NCBI GenBank assembly: GCA_963744735.1
Contig: CAVUVH010000034.1
Coordinates: forward strand, 310,001-374,000
DNA length: 64,000 nt
Source of the DNA: RPQJ01 sp963744735
GTDB taxonomy: Bacteria; Pseudomonadota; Gammaproteobacteria; Steroidobacterales; Steroidobacteraceae
Direction: 5' to 3'
In this document: positions 50,385 to 59,277 of the stretch, piece by piece
Layout of the letters: each line of letters starts with the position of its first letter
Numbering within the stretch: position 1 is the first letter of the stretch
Notes under the pieces: generated by a model
The model's database searches: none
What the model was told of the DNA's origin: nothing
Seen by the model: only the letters and a program-made list of their open reading frames with translations
Translations under genes and position numbers: made by a program

Positions 50385-52288
50385 ATGAACACATCGATCC
50401 GCGCGATCATCGCTCTTGCTGGTTGTGCCATGACGTTGTCTGCAGGCGCAGCCGATCCCGGCAATCACGAGGGCGCGACGAAGAGCGACGTCGCGCGGGC
50501 GACTGCGCCGCAGTTCTCGCCCTACGCCGGCCGCAACTATCCGACGCGGGTGTTCTGGGGCGATACCCACCTGCACACGTCGATCTCGGTCGACGCCGGC
50601 ACCATGAACCGCGTGGGCCAGGAAGACGCTTTCCGCTTCGCGCGCGGCGAGGAAGTCACGAGCACCGGCGGGCTGCGCGCCAGGCTCGCGCGACCGCTCG
50701 ACTTCCTCGTGATCGCCGATCACGCGGAAATGTACGGGCTCATGCCGCAGTTGCTCAGCGGCGACCCGGAAGTCCTCTCCACCGATATCGGCAGGAAGTG
50801 GTACACGGCGTTGACCTCGGGCAACCAGGACACCGTCTTCGCCACGGCGATGGAGATCGTGGCATCGCTCTCCGGCAAGGTGGCGCCGATCAAGAGCGAC
50901 AAGGCAGTGCGCAATGCGTGGCAGGCCTACACCGCGCTGGCGGACAAGTACAACGAGCCCGGCCGCTTCACCGCGCTGATCGGCTTCGAGTGGACCGCGA
51001 TCGGCGGCGACAACCTGCATCGCAACGTGGTTTTCCGCGGCAATTCGAGCGCGGCGAACCGCACCCTGCCGTATTCGCAGTTCGACAGCCAGAACCCCGA
51101 GGATCTCTGGCGCTACCTGGCCGACTTCGAGCAGCGCAATTCGTCGGAGGTGCTGGCCATCCCGCACAACGGCAACCTCAGCAACGGCCGCATGTTCACG
51201 GTCGAGACCTTCGATGGCAAGCCGCTGACGCAGGAACTGGCGGCGCTGCGTGCGCGGTTCGAGCCGGTCATCGAGGCGACCCAGATCAAGGGCGACAGCG
51301 AATCGCACCCCTTCCTCTCGCCGAACGACGAGTTCGCCGACTACGAGAAGTGGGATCGCTCGAACCTGAACGGCACCGAGGCCAAGAAGCCGGAGATGCT
51401 GAAGTACGAGTACGCCCGCGAGGCATTGAAGACCGGCCTGTCGCTGGACCGCAAGCTGGGCGTGAACCCGTTCAAGTTCGGGATGATCGGCAGTACGGAC
51501 GCGCACACGTCGCTGGCGGCGGTCGAGGAAGACAACTTCTTCGGCAAGCACTCCGGCGTCGAGCCCGGGCCGCATCGCTGGGAGCACGTCGTCATCCAGG
51601 CGCCCGATCCGAAGTTCACCATCTATGGCTGGCAGCAGGCTGCCGCCGGGTACGCGGGCGTGTGGGCGACGGAGAACACGCGCGAGGCGATCTTCGACGC
51701 GTTGAAGCGCAAGGAGACCTACGCCACGACCGGCCCGCGCATGGTCGTGCGCTTCTTCGGCGGCTGGGAGTTCACGGCCGATGACGCGCGCTCGCGGCTG
51801 CCGGCGGGGGTGGGTTATTCCAAGGGCGTGCCGATGGGCGGCGACCTGACCAGGGCGCCTGCCGGCAAGTCGCCTACGTTCCTGGTGGCAGCGCTGAAGG
51901 ATTCCTACAGCGGCAACCTCGACCGCATCCAGATCATCAAGGGCTGGCTGGACAAGGATGGCAAGACGCACGAGAAGGTCTACGACGTCGCCTGGAGCGG
52001 CGGCCGCAAGGTCGGCGCGAATGGCAAGGTGCCGCCGGTCGGCAACACCGTGGATGTCGCCAGGGCCACCTGGACCAACACCATCGGCGCGCCGGAACTC
52101 AGCACGACCTGGAAGGATCCCGACTTCGACGCCGCGCAGCCCGCGTTCTACTACGCGCGCGTGATCGAGATCCCACGCCGCGCTGGACCGCGTATGAAGC
52201 ATTGCGGTACGGGGTGAAGATGACGCCCGACGTGCCGATGACCACGCAGGAGCGCGCGTACACGTCGCCGATCTGGTACACGCCGTAG
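50385..52288 (+). CDS. Secreted DUF3604 protein, frameshift near the 3' end
   Basis: An exported protein of about 634 aa. MNTSIRAIIALAGCAMTLSAGA is a signal peptide. The DUF3604 body begins FWGDTHLHTSISVDAGTMNR, a PHP-like metal motif (DTHLH). LDFLVIADHAEMYGLMPQL, then FTALIGFEWTAIGG, VLAIPHNGNLSNGRMF and MIGSTDAHTSLAAVEE follow with further His/Asp ligands. The frame changes near 52175, and the true end is TAYEALRYGVKMTPDVPMTT to SPIWYTP. DUF3604 proteins are probably metal-dependent phosphoesterases; the substrate is unknown. It lies alone between two inverted copies of a structured repeat. Confidence 0.87.
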
Positions 52289-52305
52289 GAGTGGCGGAAG
52301 GCTCA

Positions 52306-52436
52306 TGCGCCGTGCGATGTTCCCGGGCTTGCCCGGGAACTCGCTCAGGCGCCGTACCGCTAGCGGTCGATCCGGGCGTTCTTCCCGAGCGCGTGTCTGC
52401 CTTTCCAAGCTCGGGAAGAACGCCCGGATCGACCGC
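52306..52436 (+). repeat. Structured repeat, copy B (plus orientation)
   Basis: A short hairpin GTTCCCGGGC / GCCCGGGAAC (52319-52340) is followed by the linker TCGCTCAGGCGCCGTA. Then comes a perfect 28-bp stem, 52363-52390 with 52409-52436, capped by the 18-nt loop GCGTGTCTGCCTTTCCAA. Sequence homology to copy A begins at TGCGCCGTGCGA. Two further small hairpins follow (CCGCTG-TGA-CAGCGG at 52437-52451, then CGGGC-GAA-GCCCG) but have no counterpart beside copy A. No open frame of substance is inside. Confidence 0.88.
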
Positions 52437-52490
52437 CCGCTGTGACAGCGGAGTGCTTGCCGGGCGAAGCCCGCGCAACCCGCCGCCGCT

Positions 52491-53774
52491 CTACGACTCC
52501 CGCGCGATCGCGCGATAGCCGATGTCGCGGCGGTACTGCAGGCCTTCCCAGCAGATGACGTCCGCAAGCGCGTAAGCCTGCTGCTGCGCGGCACGGACGG
52601 TTGCGCCGAGGCCGACGGCACAGAGCACGCGACCGCCGTTGGTCACGACCTCGCCATTCGCCGCCAGGGCCGTGCCCGCGTGGAACACCTTGCCCGGCAG
52701 CTGCGCCGCGTCGTCGAGTCCGCGGATGACGTCGCCCTTGCGGACCGTGTCGGGATAGCCGCCTGCCGCCAGCACGACGCCCACGGCGGCGCGCGGGTCC
52801 CAGTCGACCTCGACGCCGGCGAGCCTGCCGTCGAGCGCCGCGTCGCACAGCACGGTCAGGTCCGAGCGCATGCGCGCCAGGATCGGCTGCGTCTCCGGGT
52901 CGCCGAAGCGGCAGTTGAACTCGAGCACGTTGGGCGTGCCGTCAGGATGAATCATGATCCCGGCGTAAAGGAATCCGAGGTACGGCGTGCCCTCGCGCGC
53001 CAGCGCCGCGACGGTGGGCAGCATCACTTCGCGCATGATGCGCTCGTGCATCTCGGGCGTGACGACCGGCGCCGGCGAATACGCGCCCATGCCGCCGGTG
53101 TTGGGGCCGGCGTCCGCGTCGCGCAGGCGCTTGTGGTCCTGCGACGTGGCGAGCGGCAGCACATGTGTGCCGTCGACCATCGCGATGAAGCTCGCTTCCT
53201 CGCCCTCGAGGAATTCCTCGACGACGACCAGGTCGCCGGCCTGGCCGAAGCGGCCCGCGAACATGTCCTGCGCGGCCTGCACGGCCTCGTCGTTGGTCGC
53301 GCAGATGATCACGCCCTTGCCGGCGGCGAGGCCGTCGGCCTTCACCACCAGCGGCGCCTTCTGCGCCCGCACCCACGCGGCGTCGAAGTTCTCACGCGTG
53401 AACTTGGCGTAGGCCGCGGTCGGGATGCCGTGCCGCCTGAGGAAATCCTTGGTGAAGGCCTTGGAGCCTTCGAGCCGCGCGGCCAGCTTGCTCGGGCCGA
53501 AGCAGCGCAGGCCCGCCGCGGCAAACGCGTCGCACAGGCCGAGCACCAGCGGACCCTCGGGCCCGACGATCGTCAGGTCGATCTTTTCCCGCTGCGCGAA
53601 GGCGAGCAGCGCGGGCACGTCCTCGGCGCCGATGTCGACGTTGGTCGTGCGCGGCTCGAGGCAGGTGCCGGCATTGCCGGGCGCCACGAACACCTGCGAC
53701 ACGCGCGGCGACTGCGCGACCTTCCAGGCCAGGGCATGCTCGCGACCGCCGCCGCCGATGATCAGGACCTGCAT
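52491..53774 (-). CDS. purD: Phosphoribosylamine-glycine ligase
   Basis: ATP-grasp enzyme of 427 aa that makes glycinamide ribonucleotide in purine synthesis. N-terminal MQVLIIGGGGREHALAWKVA and IVGPEGPLVLGLCDAFAAAG are the substrate-binding fold. APLVVKADGLAAGKGVIICA is the ATP-grasp loop, and VLEFNCRFGDPETQPIL the signature with metal ligands Glu and Asn. The start overlaps the purH stop by one base (TGATG), so translation is coupled. Length is standard. Confidence 0.96.
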   Translation of the reverse strand: MQVLIIGGGGREHALAWKVAQSPRVSQVFVAPGNAGTCLEPRTTNVDIGAEDVPALLAFAQREKIDLTIVGPEGPLVLGLCDAFAAAGLRCFGPSKLAARLEGSKAFTKDFLRRHGIPTAAYAKFTRENFDAAWVRAQKAPLVVKADGLAAGKGVIICATNDEAVQAAQDMFAGRFGQAGDLVVVEEFLEGEEASFIAMVDGTHVLPLATSQDHKRLRDADAGPNTGGMGAYSPAPVVTPEMHERIMREVMLPTVAALAREGTPYLGFLYAGIMIHPDGTPNVLEFNCRFGDPETQPILARMRSDLTVLCDAALDGRLAGVEVDWDPRAAVGVVLAAGGYPDTVRKGDVIRGLDDAAQLPGKVFHAGTALAANGEVVTNGGRVLCAVGLGATVRAAQQQAYALADVICWEGLQYRRDIGYRAIARES

Positions 53775-55348
53775 CAGTGGCGGAAGTGACGCATGCCGGT
53801 GAACACCATGGCGATGCCGTGCTCGTCCGCGGCGGCAATCACTTCCGCATCGCGCATCGAGCCGCCCGGCTGGATCACGGCCTTGATGCCATGCTCGGCC
53901 GCCGCGTCGAGCCCGTCGCGGAACGGGAAGAACGCGTCGGAGGCCATCGCCGAGCCGGCCGGCTCGAGGCCGCCGTCACGCGCCTTCATCGCCGCGATGC
54001 GGGTGCTGTAGACGCGGCTCATCTGGCCGGCGCCGATGCCGATGGTCATGCCGTCGCGCGCGAAGACGATCGCATTCGACTTGACGTACTTGCAGACCTG
54101 CCAGGCGAAGGCGAGGTCCAGCAGTTCCTGCGGCGTCGGCGCGCGCCGGGAAACCACCCTGAAATCGGCCGGCGCCACCATGCCGAGGTCGCGCGTCTGC
54201 ACCAGCAGGCCGCCGTTGACGCTGCGCATTTCCACCCGGCTGTTGCTCGGCGTGAACGGCCCGGTGACGAGCAGGCGCACGTTCTCCTTCCTGGAGCAGG
54301 CTTCGCGTGCCTCGGGGTCGACCGACGGCGCGACGATGACCTCGACGAACTGCCGTTCGAGGATCGCGGCGGCCGTGGCCGCATCGAGCGGCCGGTTGAA
54401 GGCGATGATGCCGCCGAAGGCCGAGGTGGTGTCGGTGCGGTACGCCTGGTCATAGGCTTCGCGGATGCTGGCCGCCACCGCGACACCGCAGGGATTCGCG
54501 TGCTTCACGATCACGCAGGCCGGCGCGTCGAACTGGCGCACGCATTCGAGCGCGGTGTCGGCATCGGCCAGGTTGTTGAACGAGAGTTCCTTGCCCTGCA
54601 GTTGCGAGGCCGAGCCGACGCTCGCGCCCTGCGCATCGCTCGCGACATAGAACGCCGCCTGCTGGTGCGGGTTCTCGCCATAGCGCAGGTCGAGCCGCTT
54701 GCGGAACTGCAGCGGCAGCAGGTCCGGGAAATCGGTCGCGCCCGCCGTGCCGTTGCTGCGCGACGCCTGCGCCAGGTAGGACGCGACCGTCGCGTCGTAT
54801 TGCGCGGTGTGCGCAAATGCCTTGGTGGCGAGCTGCAGGCGGGTCGCGGCCGGCAGCGCGCCGTCGTTGCGGTCCATCTCCGCCAGGACCGTGCCGTAGT
54901 CGAGCGGGTCAACGACGATCGCGACACGGTCGTGGTTCTTGGCCGAGGCGCGCACCATCGCCGGGCCGCCGATGTCGATGTTCTCGACGGCATCCTCGAA
55001 CGTGCAGCCCGGCTGCGCGATCGTCGCCGCGAACGGGTACAGGTTGACGACGACCAGGTCGATCGCCTCGATGCCGTGCTGCTGCATCACTTCGTCGTCG
55101 ATGCCGCGCCGGCCGAGCAGCCCGCCGTGGATCTTCGGGTGCAGGGTCTTGACGCGGCCATCCATGATTTCCGGAAAGCCGGTGACGGCCGAGACGTCGA
55201 TCGCGTCGATGCCGTCGCCGCGCAGCAGCCGGGCCGTGCCACCCGTGGACAGGATCGTCACGCCGCGCCGCGCGATCTCATGTGCGAACTCGAGCAGGCC
55301 TTCCTTGTTCGAGACGCTGATCAGCGCGCGGCGGATCGGTGGGCTCAT
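53774..55348 (-). CDS. purH: Bifunctional AICAR transformylase / IMP cyclohydrolase
   Basis: A 524-aa enzyme performing the last two steps of IMP synthesis. The cyclohydrolase domain starts RRALISVSNKEGLLEFAHEI, with LSTGGTARLL and VKTLHPKIHGGLLGRR. The transformylase domain has LRYGENPHQQAAFYV, CVIVKHANPCGVAVA with the catalytic Lys-His, and SDAFFPFRDGLDAAAEHGIK. Normal length, uninterrupted. It follows fis by 4 nt and is coupled to purD. Confidence 0.97.
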   Translation of the reverse strand: MSPPIRRALISVSNKEGLLEFAHEIARRGVTILSTGGTARLLRGDGIDAIDVSAVTGFPEIMDGRVKTLHPKIHGGLLGRRGIDDEVMQQHGIEAIDLVVVNLYPFAATIAQPGCTFEDAVENIDIGGPAMVRASAKNHDRVAIVVDPLDYGTVLAEMDRNDGALPAATRLQLATKAFAHTAQYDATVASYLAQASRSNGTAGATDFPDLLPLQFRKRLDLRYGENPHQQAAFYVASDAQGASVGSASQLQGKELSFNNLADADTALECVRQFDAPACVIVKHANPCGVAVAASIREAYDQAYRTDTTSAFGGIIAFNRPLDAATAAAILERQFVEVIVAPSVDPEAREACSRKENVRLLVTGPFTPSNSRVEMRSVNGGLLVQTRDLGMVAPADFRVVSRRAPTPQELLDLAFAWQVCKYVKSNAIVFARDGMTIGIGAGQMSRVYSTRIAAMKARDGGLEPAGSAMASDAFFPFRDGLDAAAEHGIKAVIQPGGSMRDAEVIAAADEHGIAMVFTGMRHFRH

Positions 55349-55352
55349 GGCG

Positions 55353-55694
55353 TCAGCCTGCGATGCCGTAGACGCGGAGCTTCTTGCGCAGGGTGCCGCG
55401 GTTGATGCCGAGGATATCGGCGGCGCGGCTCTGGTTGCCGGCCGAATAGTCGAGCACCGCGCGGAACAGCGGCTCTTCGACTTCGCGCAGCACCAGGTCG
55501 TAGAGTTGACCCGGCGCGTGCCCGTTCAGGCTGGCGAAATAGGTGTCGAGCGCCTGCTCGGTCAGCGACCGCAGCGGCACGGCGCGGCCGCTGACGGGAT
55601 GGCCATTGATGCGATGGCTGGCCTCGCCGATGACGGCGTCGCCCGCGGGTTGCGGCTCGCGCCGGATCTTGATGGTCTTGCTGCGCGCCGCCAT
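55353..55694 (-). CDS. fis: Fis-family nucleoid DNA-binding protein
   Basis: A 113-aa nucleoid protein and transcription regulator. The C-terminal helix-turn-helix is RAVLDYSAGNQSRAADILGI plus NRGTLRKKLRVYG, matching Fis nearly residue for residue. LYDLVLREVEEPLF is the dimerisation helix. The N-terminal 40 residues are a less conserved basic stretch (SKTIKIRREPQ). Its place directly after dusB is the conserved dusB-fis arrangement, here continuing into purH-purD. Confidence 0.95.
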   Translation of the reverse strand: MAARSKTIKIRREPQPAGDAVIGEASHRINGHPVSGRAVPLRSLTEQALDTYFASLNGHAPGQLYDLVLREVEEPLFRAVLDYSAGNQSRAADILGINRGTLRKKLRVYGIAG

Positions 55695-55749
55695 GGCGGA
55701 GCTTCCTCTCAGTCTGGTTGCTGTCGTTCCGGCGCGAGGGAAGACAGCG

Positions 55750-56778
55750 TCACGCCGCGGCGGCGCAGTCTTCCAGCGCGTCGAAATACCCCCGCACCTG
55801 CGCGAGCTGGCTCTCGGCCGACACTGCCAGCATCACGGACTGGCGGAACGCCTGCGCTTGCGGGTGTCCAGAGCAATACCAGCCGATGTGCTTGCGTGCG
55901 ATCCTGACGCCCGGCTCGGGGCCGTAAAATTCGTACAAATCGCGCAGGTGCGTGAGCATGATATCACGCACCTCGCCAAGCGCAGGCGGCGTCGCCGCGT
56001 GGCCCGCGAGCAGTGCAGAGATTTCCTTGAAAATCCATGGCCGGCCTTGCGCTGCGCGGCCAATCATGATTCCGTCGGCGCCCGTCGCCTGCAGCACCTC
56101 GATCGCCTTGGCCGGCGTATCGATGTCGCCGTTCGCGAACACCGGTATGCGCACCGCCTGCTTCACGGCGGCCAGCGTTTCGTATTCGGCCGTGCCGTTG
56201 AATCGGCATGCGCGCGTCCGGCCATGCACCGCCAGCGCGCGGACGCCTGCATCCGCGGCAATGCGCGCAATCTGCACCGCATTGCGCTGGTCGGGCGCCC
56301 AGCCGGTACGGATCTTCAGGGTCACCGGCACGTCCACGGCGCGTGCGGTCGCCGTGAGGATCGCCGCGACCAGCTGCTCGTCGCGCAACAGCGCGGAGCC
56401 GGCGTCCTTGTTGCAGACCTTCCTGGCCGGGCAACCCATGTTGATGTCGATGATCTGCGCGCCGGCGTCCGCATTGCGGCGCGCGGCGTCCGCCATGTCG
56501 GCGGGGTCGCCGCCCGCGATCTGCACGACACGCGGCTCCGGTTCGTCGGTGTGGTCGCGGCGCCGGCGTGACTCCGCGGTGTCCCACAGCCTCGGATCCG
56601 ACGAGATCATCTCGCCCGCGGCCAGCGCGGCGCCCAGCCTGCGACAAAGACGGCGAAACGGCAGGTCGGTCACGCCGGCCATCGGTGCCAGCAGCGCGTG
56701 GCCGTCGAGCCGATACGGACCGATGACGATGGGCGGCGGCGCGGGCAGTGGCCCGCGCTGCGTCTGGACCGGGTCCAT
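55750..56778 (-). CDS. dusB: tRNA-dihydrouridine synthase B
   Basis: FMN-dependent enzyme of 342 aa that reduces uridine in the tRNA D-loop. LLAPMAGVTDLPFRRLCRRL is the N-terminal barrel strand. VVQIAGGDPADMADAARRN, IDINMGCPARKVCNKDAGSA with the catalytic Cys, and ALAVHGRTRACRFNGTAEY follow. IPVFANGDIDTP and IMIGRAAQGRPW bind FMN phosphate. The ATG at 56778 overlaps the stop of the DUF3426 gene (TGATG). It is encoded 55 nt ahead of fis. Confidence 0.96.
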   Translation of the reverse strand: MDPVQTQRGPLPAPPPIVIGPYRLDGHALLAPMAGVTDLPFRRLCRRLGAALAAGEMISSDPRLWDTAESRRRRDHTDEPEPRVVQIAGGDPADMADAARRNADAGAQIIDINMGCPARKVCNKDAGSALLRDEQLVAAILTATARAVDVPVTLKIRTGWAPDQRNAVQIARIAADAGVRALAVHGRTRACRFNGTAEYETLAAVKQAVRIPVFANGDIDTPAKAIEVLQATGADGIMIGRAAQGRPWIFKEISALLAGHAATPPALGEVRDIMLTHLRDLYEFYGPEPGVRIARKHIGWYCSGHPQAQAFRQSVMLAVSAESQLAQVRGYFDALEDCAAAA

Positions 56779-58322
56779 CACGGCAGCCCGGCGTCGGTCT
56801 GTGCGCAGCGGACCGCGCCGTCGTCGTTGCGCATGCAGACGTCCAGCCGGTAGCCCACGGCTTCGGGCGCGGCATCGACGATCGCCAGCGCCGCGGCCGT
56901 GGTGGAGCCGGCGGCCAGCAGGCGCGTGGCCTGCGCCGGGTCGTCGAGATATTCGCGCGGTTCGAAATCCCGTCGCGCCACCGTGGCGCCGAATCGATCC
57001 TCGAACTCGAGCCGCAACAATGGCATCGGCTGTGCGAACGACGCGCCGTTCTTCAGGCTGGCGCGCACGGTCATCGTGCTGCCGTCCGCCGGCGGGGCTT
57101 CGCTGGCTCCCCACTGCCTCACTTCGAAAGCCGCAAGATCCCAGCTCGGGGCGAGCGGCGTGCCGAGGCTCGAATACACGCTGCGCAAGGCTGGACCGAG
57201 GCGGGCGTCCCGCGCGAGGTCCTGCCGGTGCTGATGGATCCACTGTGCCGCGAGTGCCAGTGCCAGCAGCAGCGCGCCGATACCCCAGGCCCACGATCCG
57301 CGGCGCTCGCCCGCGGCGACGGCGAGGTCGGCGGCCAGCTGCTCGTGCCCGTCCAGGTCGAGGTCGGCTGCGGGCTCCGGTTCGGAATCGGCCGGCCATG
57401 GGCGTTGCCAGCGGGCCGCAGGCGGTGACGCCTGGGGCGCCGCCGGCGTGGGCATCGTGGGTGCGGCCGCGGCCGTCGTCGTGGCTGCAGCGATGGCCGG
57501 TCCTGCCACTGCAGCGGTCGCGACCGCTGCGGCGGCCGCCGCTGCCGCCGCCGTGATTTCCGTGGGGGCCTGCGGTTCATCCGCGCCATGCGCATCGGGC
57601 GCTTCTGCGGGTGCTTCTGCCAGGACCTCGAAGCGATCGGTCGAGTCGAGGTCGTGCAGGCCATCGCTGGCCAGCATCAGCCCCGCGTCGTCGGGCATCT
57701 GCCTGTGGGTGCCGGAGGCCGCGGCAATTTCTGCCCGATGCTGTTCGTCCAGCGCGGCCGCGATCTCCCGCTCGAGCCGTTCTTCCTCGGCTGAGTCCGC
57801 AGCGTCCCCGATGCCCTCGATCTGGATCCGCTCGCCTTCGAGCGTAATGTCCTCGACGGCCTCGGGTTCGTGCACCCAGACGTTCGGACCGCGCTCCGTG
57901 CCACCTTCCTGCGGAGCACGGGCAATGAAGTCGTCGCCCGGCGCGAACAGCAGGCCGGCGAGCCCGGCGCCGCTCTCGCCCAGCCGCCCGGCGCGATCGC
58001 CGGGCGAGGCCGCCGCGCCGAACCGGCTTTGCCAGTCGCGCGCGTCGACGAAGACCTGTTCGATGTCGTCGGCCGAGAACTGGAATTCGGGCACCGCCAG
58101 GCCGTCGCTGCCCGCCGGGACCTCGGGCCCCGTGGCGCCGGCAAAGCCGAGTGCTGCCGGCGCAGCGGGGAAAGCGGCGTCGTCCGGGAGCGTGTCGGTC
58201 AGCTGCGGCAGGGCGTCGAATGCGCTGCCGCAGCGGCCGCAACGCACCGTGCCGCGCGCGATCCGCAACGCGGCGGCCGTCACGCGAAAACGCGTCAGGC
58301 ACTCAGGACACTGGGAATACAT
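56778..58322 (-). CDS. Zinc-ribbon DUF3426 membrane protein
   Basis: A 514-aa protein. The N-terminal zinc ribbon is YSQCPECLTRFRVTA...GTVRCGRCGSAF (two CXXC pairs), an MJ0042-type finger. A long acidic and Ala-rich linker runs to about residue 340 and includes a low-complexity Ala stretch (AAAAAAAAVATAAVAGPA). A single membrane helix, WAWGIGALLLALALAAQWI, follows, and then the DUF3426 domain, NGASFAQPMPLLRLEFEDRF to FEPREYL. This gene usually sits between prmA and dusB in Gammaproteobacteria. Its function is unknown. The ATG at 58322 overlaps the prmA stop. Confidence 0.88.
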   Translation of the reverse strand: MYSQCPECLTRFRVTAAALRIARGTVRCGRCGSAFDALPQLTDTLPDDAAFPAAPAALGFAGATGPEVPAGSDGLAVPEFQFSADDIEQVFVDARDWQSRFGAAASPGDRAGRLGESGAGLAGLLFAPGDDFIARAPQEGGTERGPNVWVHEPEAVEDITLEGERIQIEGIGDAADSAEEERLEREIAAALDEQHRAEIAAASGTHRQMPDDAGLMLASDGLHDLDSTDRFEVLAEAPAEAPDAHGADEPQAPTEITAAAAAAAAAVATAAVAGPAIAAATTTAAAAPTMPTPAAPQASPPAARWQRPWPADSEPEPAADLDLDGHEQLAADLAVAAGERRGSWAWGIGALLLALALAAQWIHQHRQDLARDARLGPALRSVYSSLGTPLAPSWDLAAFEVRQWGASEAPPADGSTMTVRASLKNGASFAQPMPLLRLEFEDRFGATVARRDFEPREYLDDPAQATRLLAAGSTTAAALAIVDAAPEAVGYRLDVCMRNDDGAVRCAQTDAGLP

Positions 58323-59269
58323 CAATCGTCCGTCTGTTCCCGGCCAATCGCCTGCGCGCGGCGGCAGCCTGTGAGCAATCCCCAGCCGTCGCGTGCGCCG
58401 GTCAAGCCGATATCAAACCACGGTCGGTACGCGGCTGTCACGGCATCTGCCTGCTCCAGCAGCAGTCCGCTGAGGGCGATGCGTCCACCCGGCCGGGTGC
58501 AGGCGGCCAGCACCGGGGCCAGTTCGACGAGCGGCCCGGCGAGGATATTGGCCAGCACAACCTCCGCCCGCGCGCCGTTGACGGTCCGGTCGTCGGTGAC
58601 CTGCAGTCGATCGAGCACGGCGTTGCGGCCGGCGTTCTCGCGCGTGGCCAGCAGCGCCTGCGGGTCGATGTCCATGGCTGTCGCGCGGCGCGCCCCCAGC
58701 CGCAGCGCCGCAATCGCGAGGATTCCCGAGCCACAGCCGTAGTCGATCACGTCCGCGTTCGCCAGCCAGGCGTCTGCGCCCGAGTCCAGCCATTCGAGGC
58801 AGAGCGCCGTGGTGGCGTGCGTGCCGGTTCCGAACGCCAGCCCCGGGTCGAGCTGCAGCAGCACGAAGTCGCAGGCAGCCCCGCTCGCGGTCACGTCCGG
58901 GCTCTGGCCGCCCGGACATACCCACAGCCGCCGGCCGAAGCGCATCGGATGGAAGTCCTTCAGCCACTCGCGCTCCCAGGCACGGTCGGCGACGGACTCG
59001 AACTGCGACCGTTGCCTGATCAGCATGGCGTCGAGCGCCGGTACCGCAAGCAGCGCCGTGCGGACCGCGTGCTCGTCGGCCTCCGCCGCAAACACCGCGC
59101 GCACGACGACGGTCGGCCACAGTGGCATCGCCCCGGGGGCCGGTTCGAGCACCGGGTTGTCGGCTGCATCGAGCAGCGTGACCGACAGCGCGCCCAGCTC
59201 GAACAGCGCGTCCTCGTACGGCTCGGGATCGCGCGCCCCGATGTCGAGCGTGAACTGCAGGAACGGCAC
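58322..59269 (-). CDS. prmA: Ribosomal protein L11 methyltransferase
   Basis: A 315-aa enzyme that trimethylates lysines and the N-terminus of L11. The N-terminal substrate domain starts VPFLQFTLDIGARDPEPYED. DREWEREW-like WEREWLKDFHPMRFGRRLW is the linker. The SAM domain holds GLAFGTGTHATTALCLEWLD and VIDYGCGSGILAIAALRLGA, followed by VLANILAGPLVELAP, the conserved NPP/L-type motif. The start is GTG at 59269, in frame with the family-typical N-terminus. It is 8 nt downstream of the DUF808 gene and overlaps the DUF3426 gene. Confidence 0.94.
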   Translation of the reverse strand: MPFLQFTLDIGARDPEPYEDALFELGALSVTLLDAADNPVLEPAPGAMPLWPTVVVRAVFAAEADEHAVRTALLAVPALDAMLIRQRSQFESVADRAWEREWLKDFHPMRFGRRLWVCPGGQSPDVTASGAACDFVLLQLDPGLAFGTGTHATTALCLEWLDSGADAWLANADVIDYGCGSGILAIAALRLGARRATAMDIDPQALLATRENAGRNAVLDRLQVTDDRTVNGARAEVVLANILAGPLVELAPVLAACTRPGGRIALSGLLLEQADAVTAAYRPWFDIGLTGARDGWGLLTGCRRAQAIGREQTDD

Positions 59270-59277
59270 CAGGGAAC

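Noticed and set aside
50056..52436. Composite transposon formed by the inverted repeats
   Set aside because: No transposase, no insertion-sequence open frame and no evident target duplication; the arms are hairpin-forming repeats rather than IS elements.
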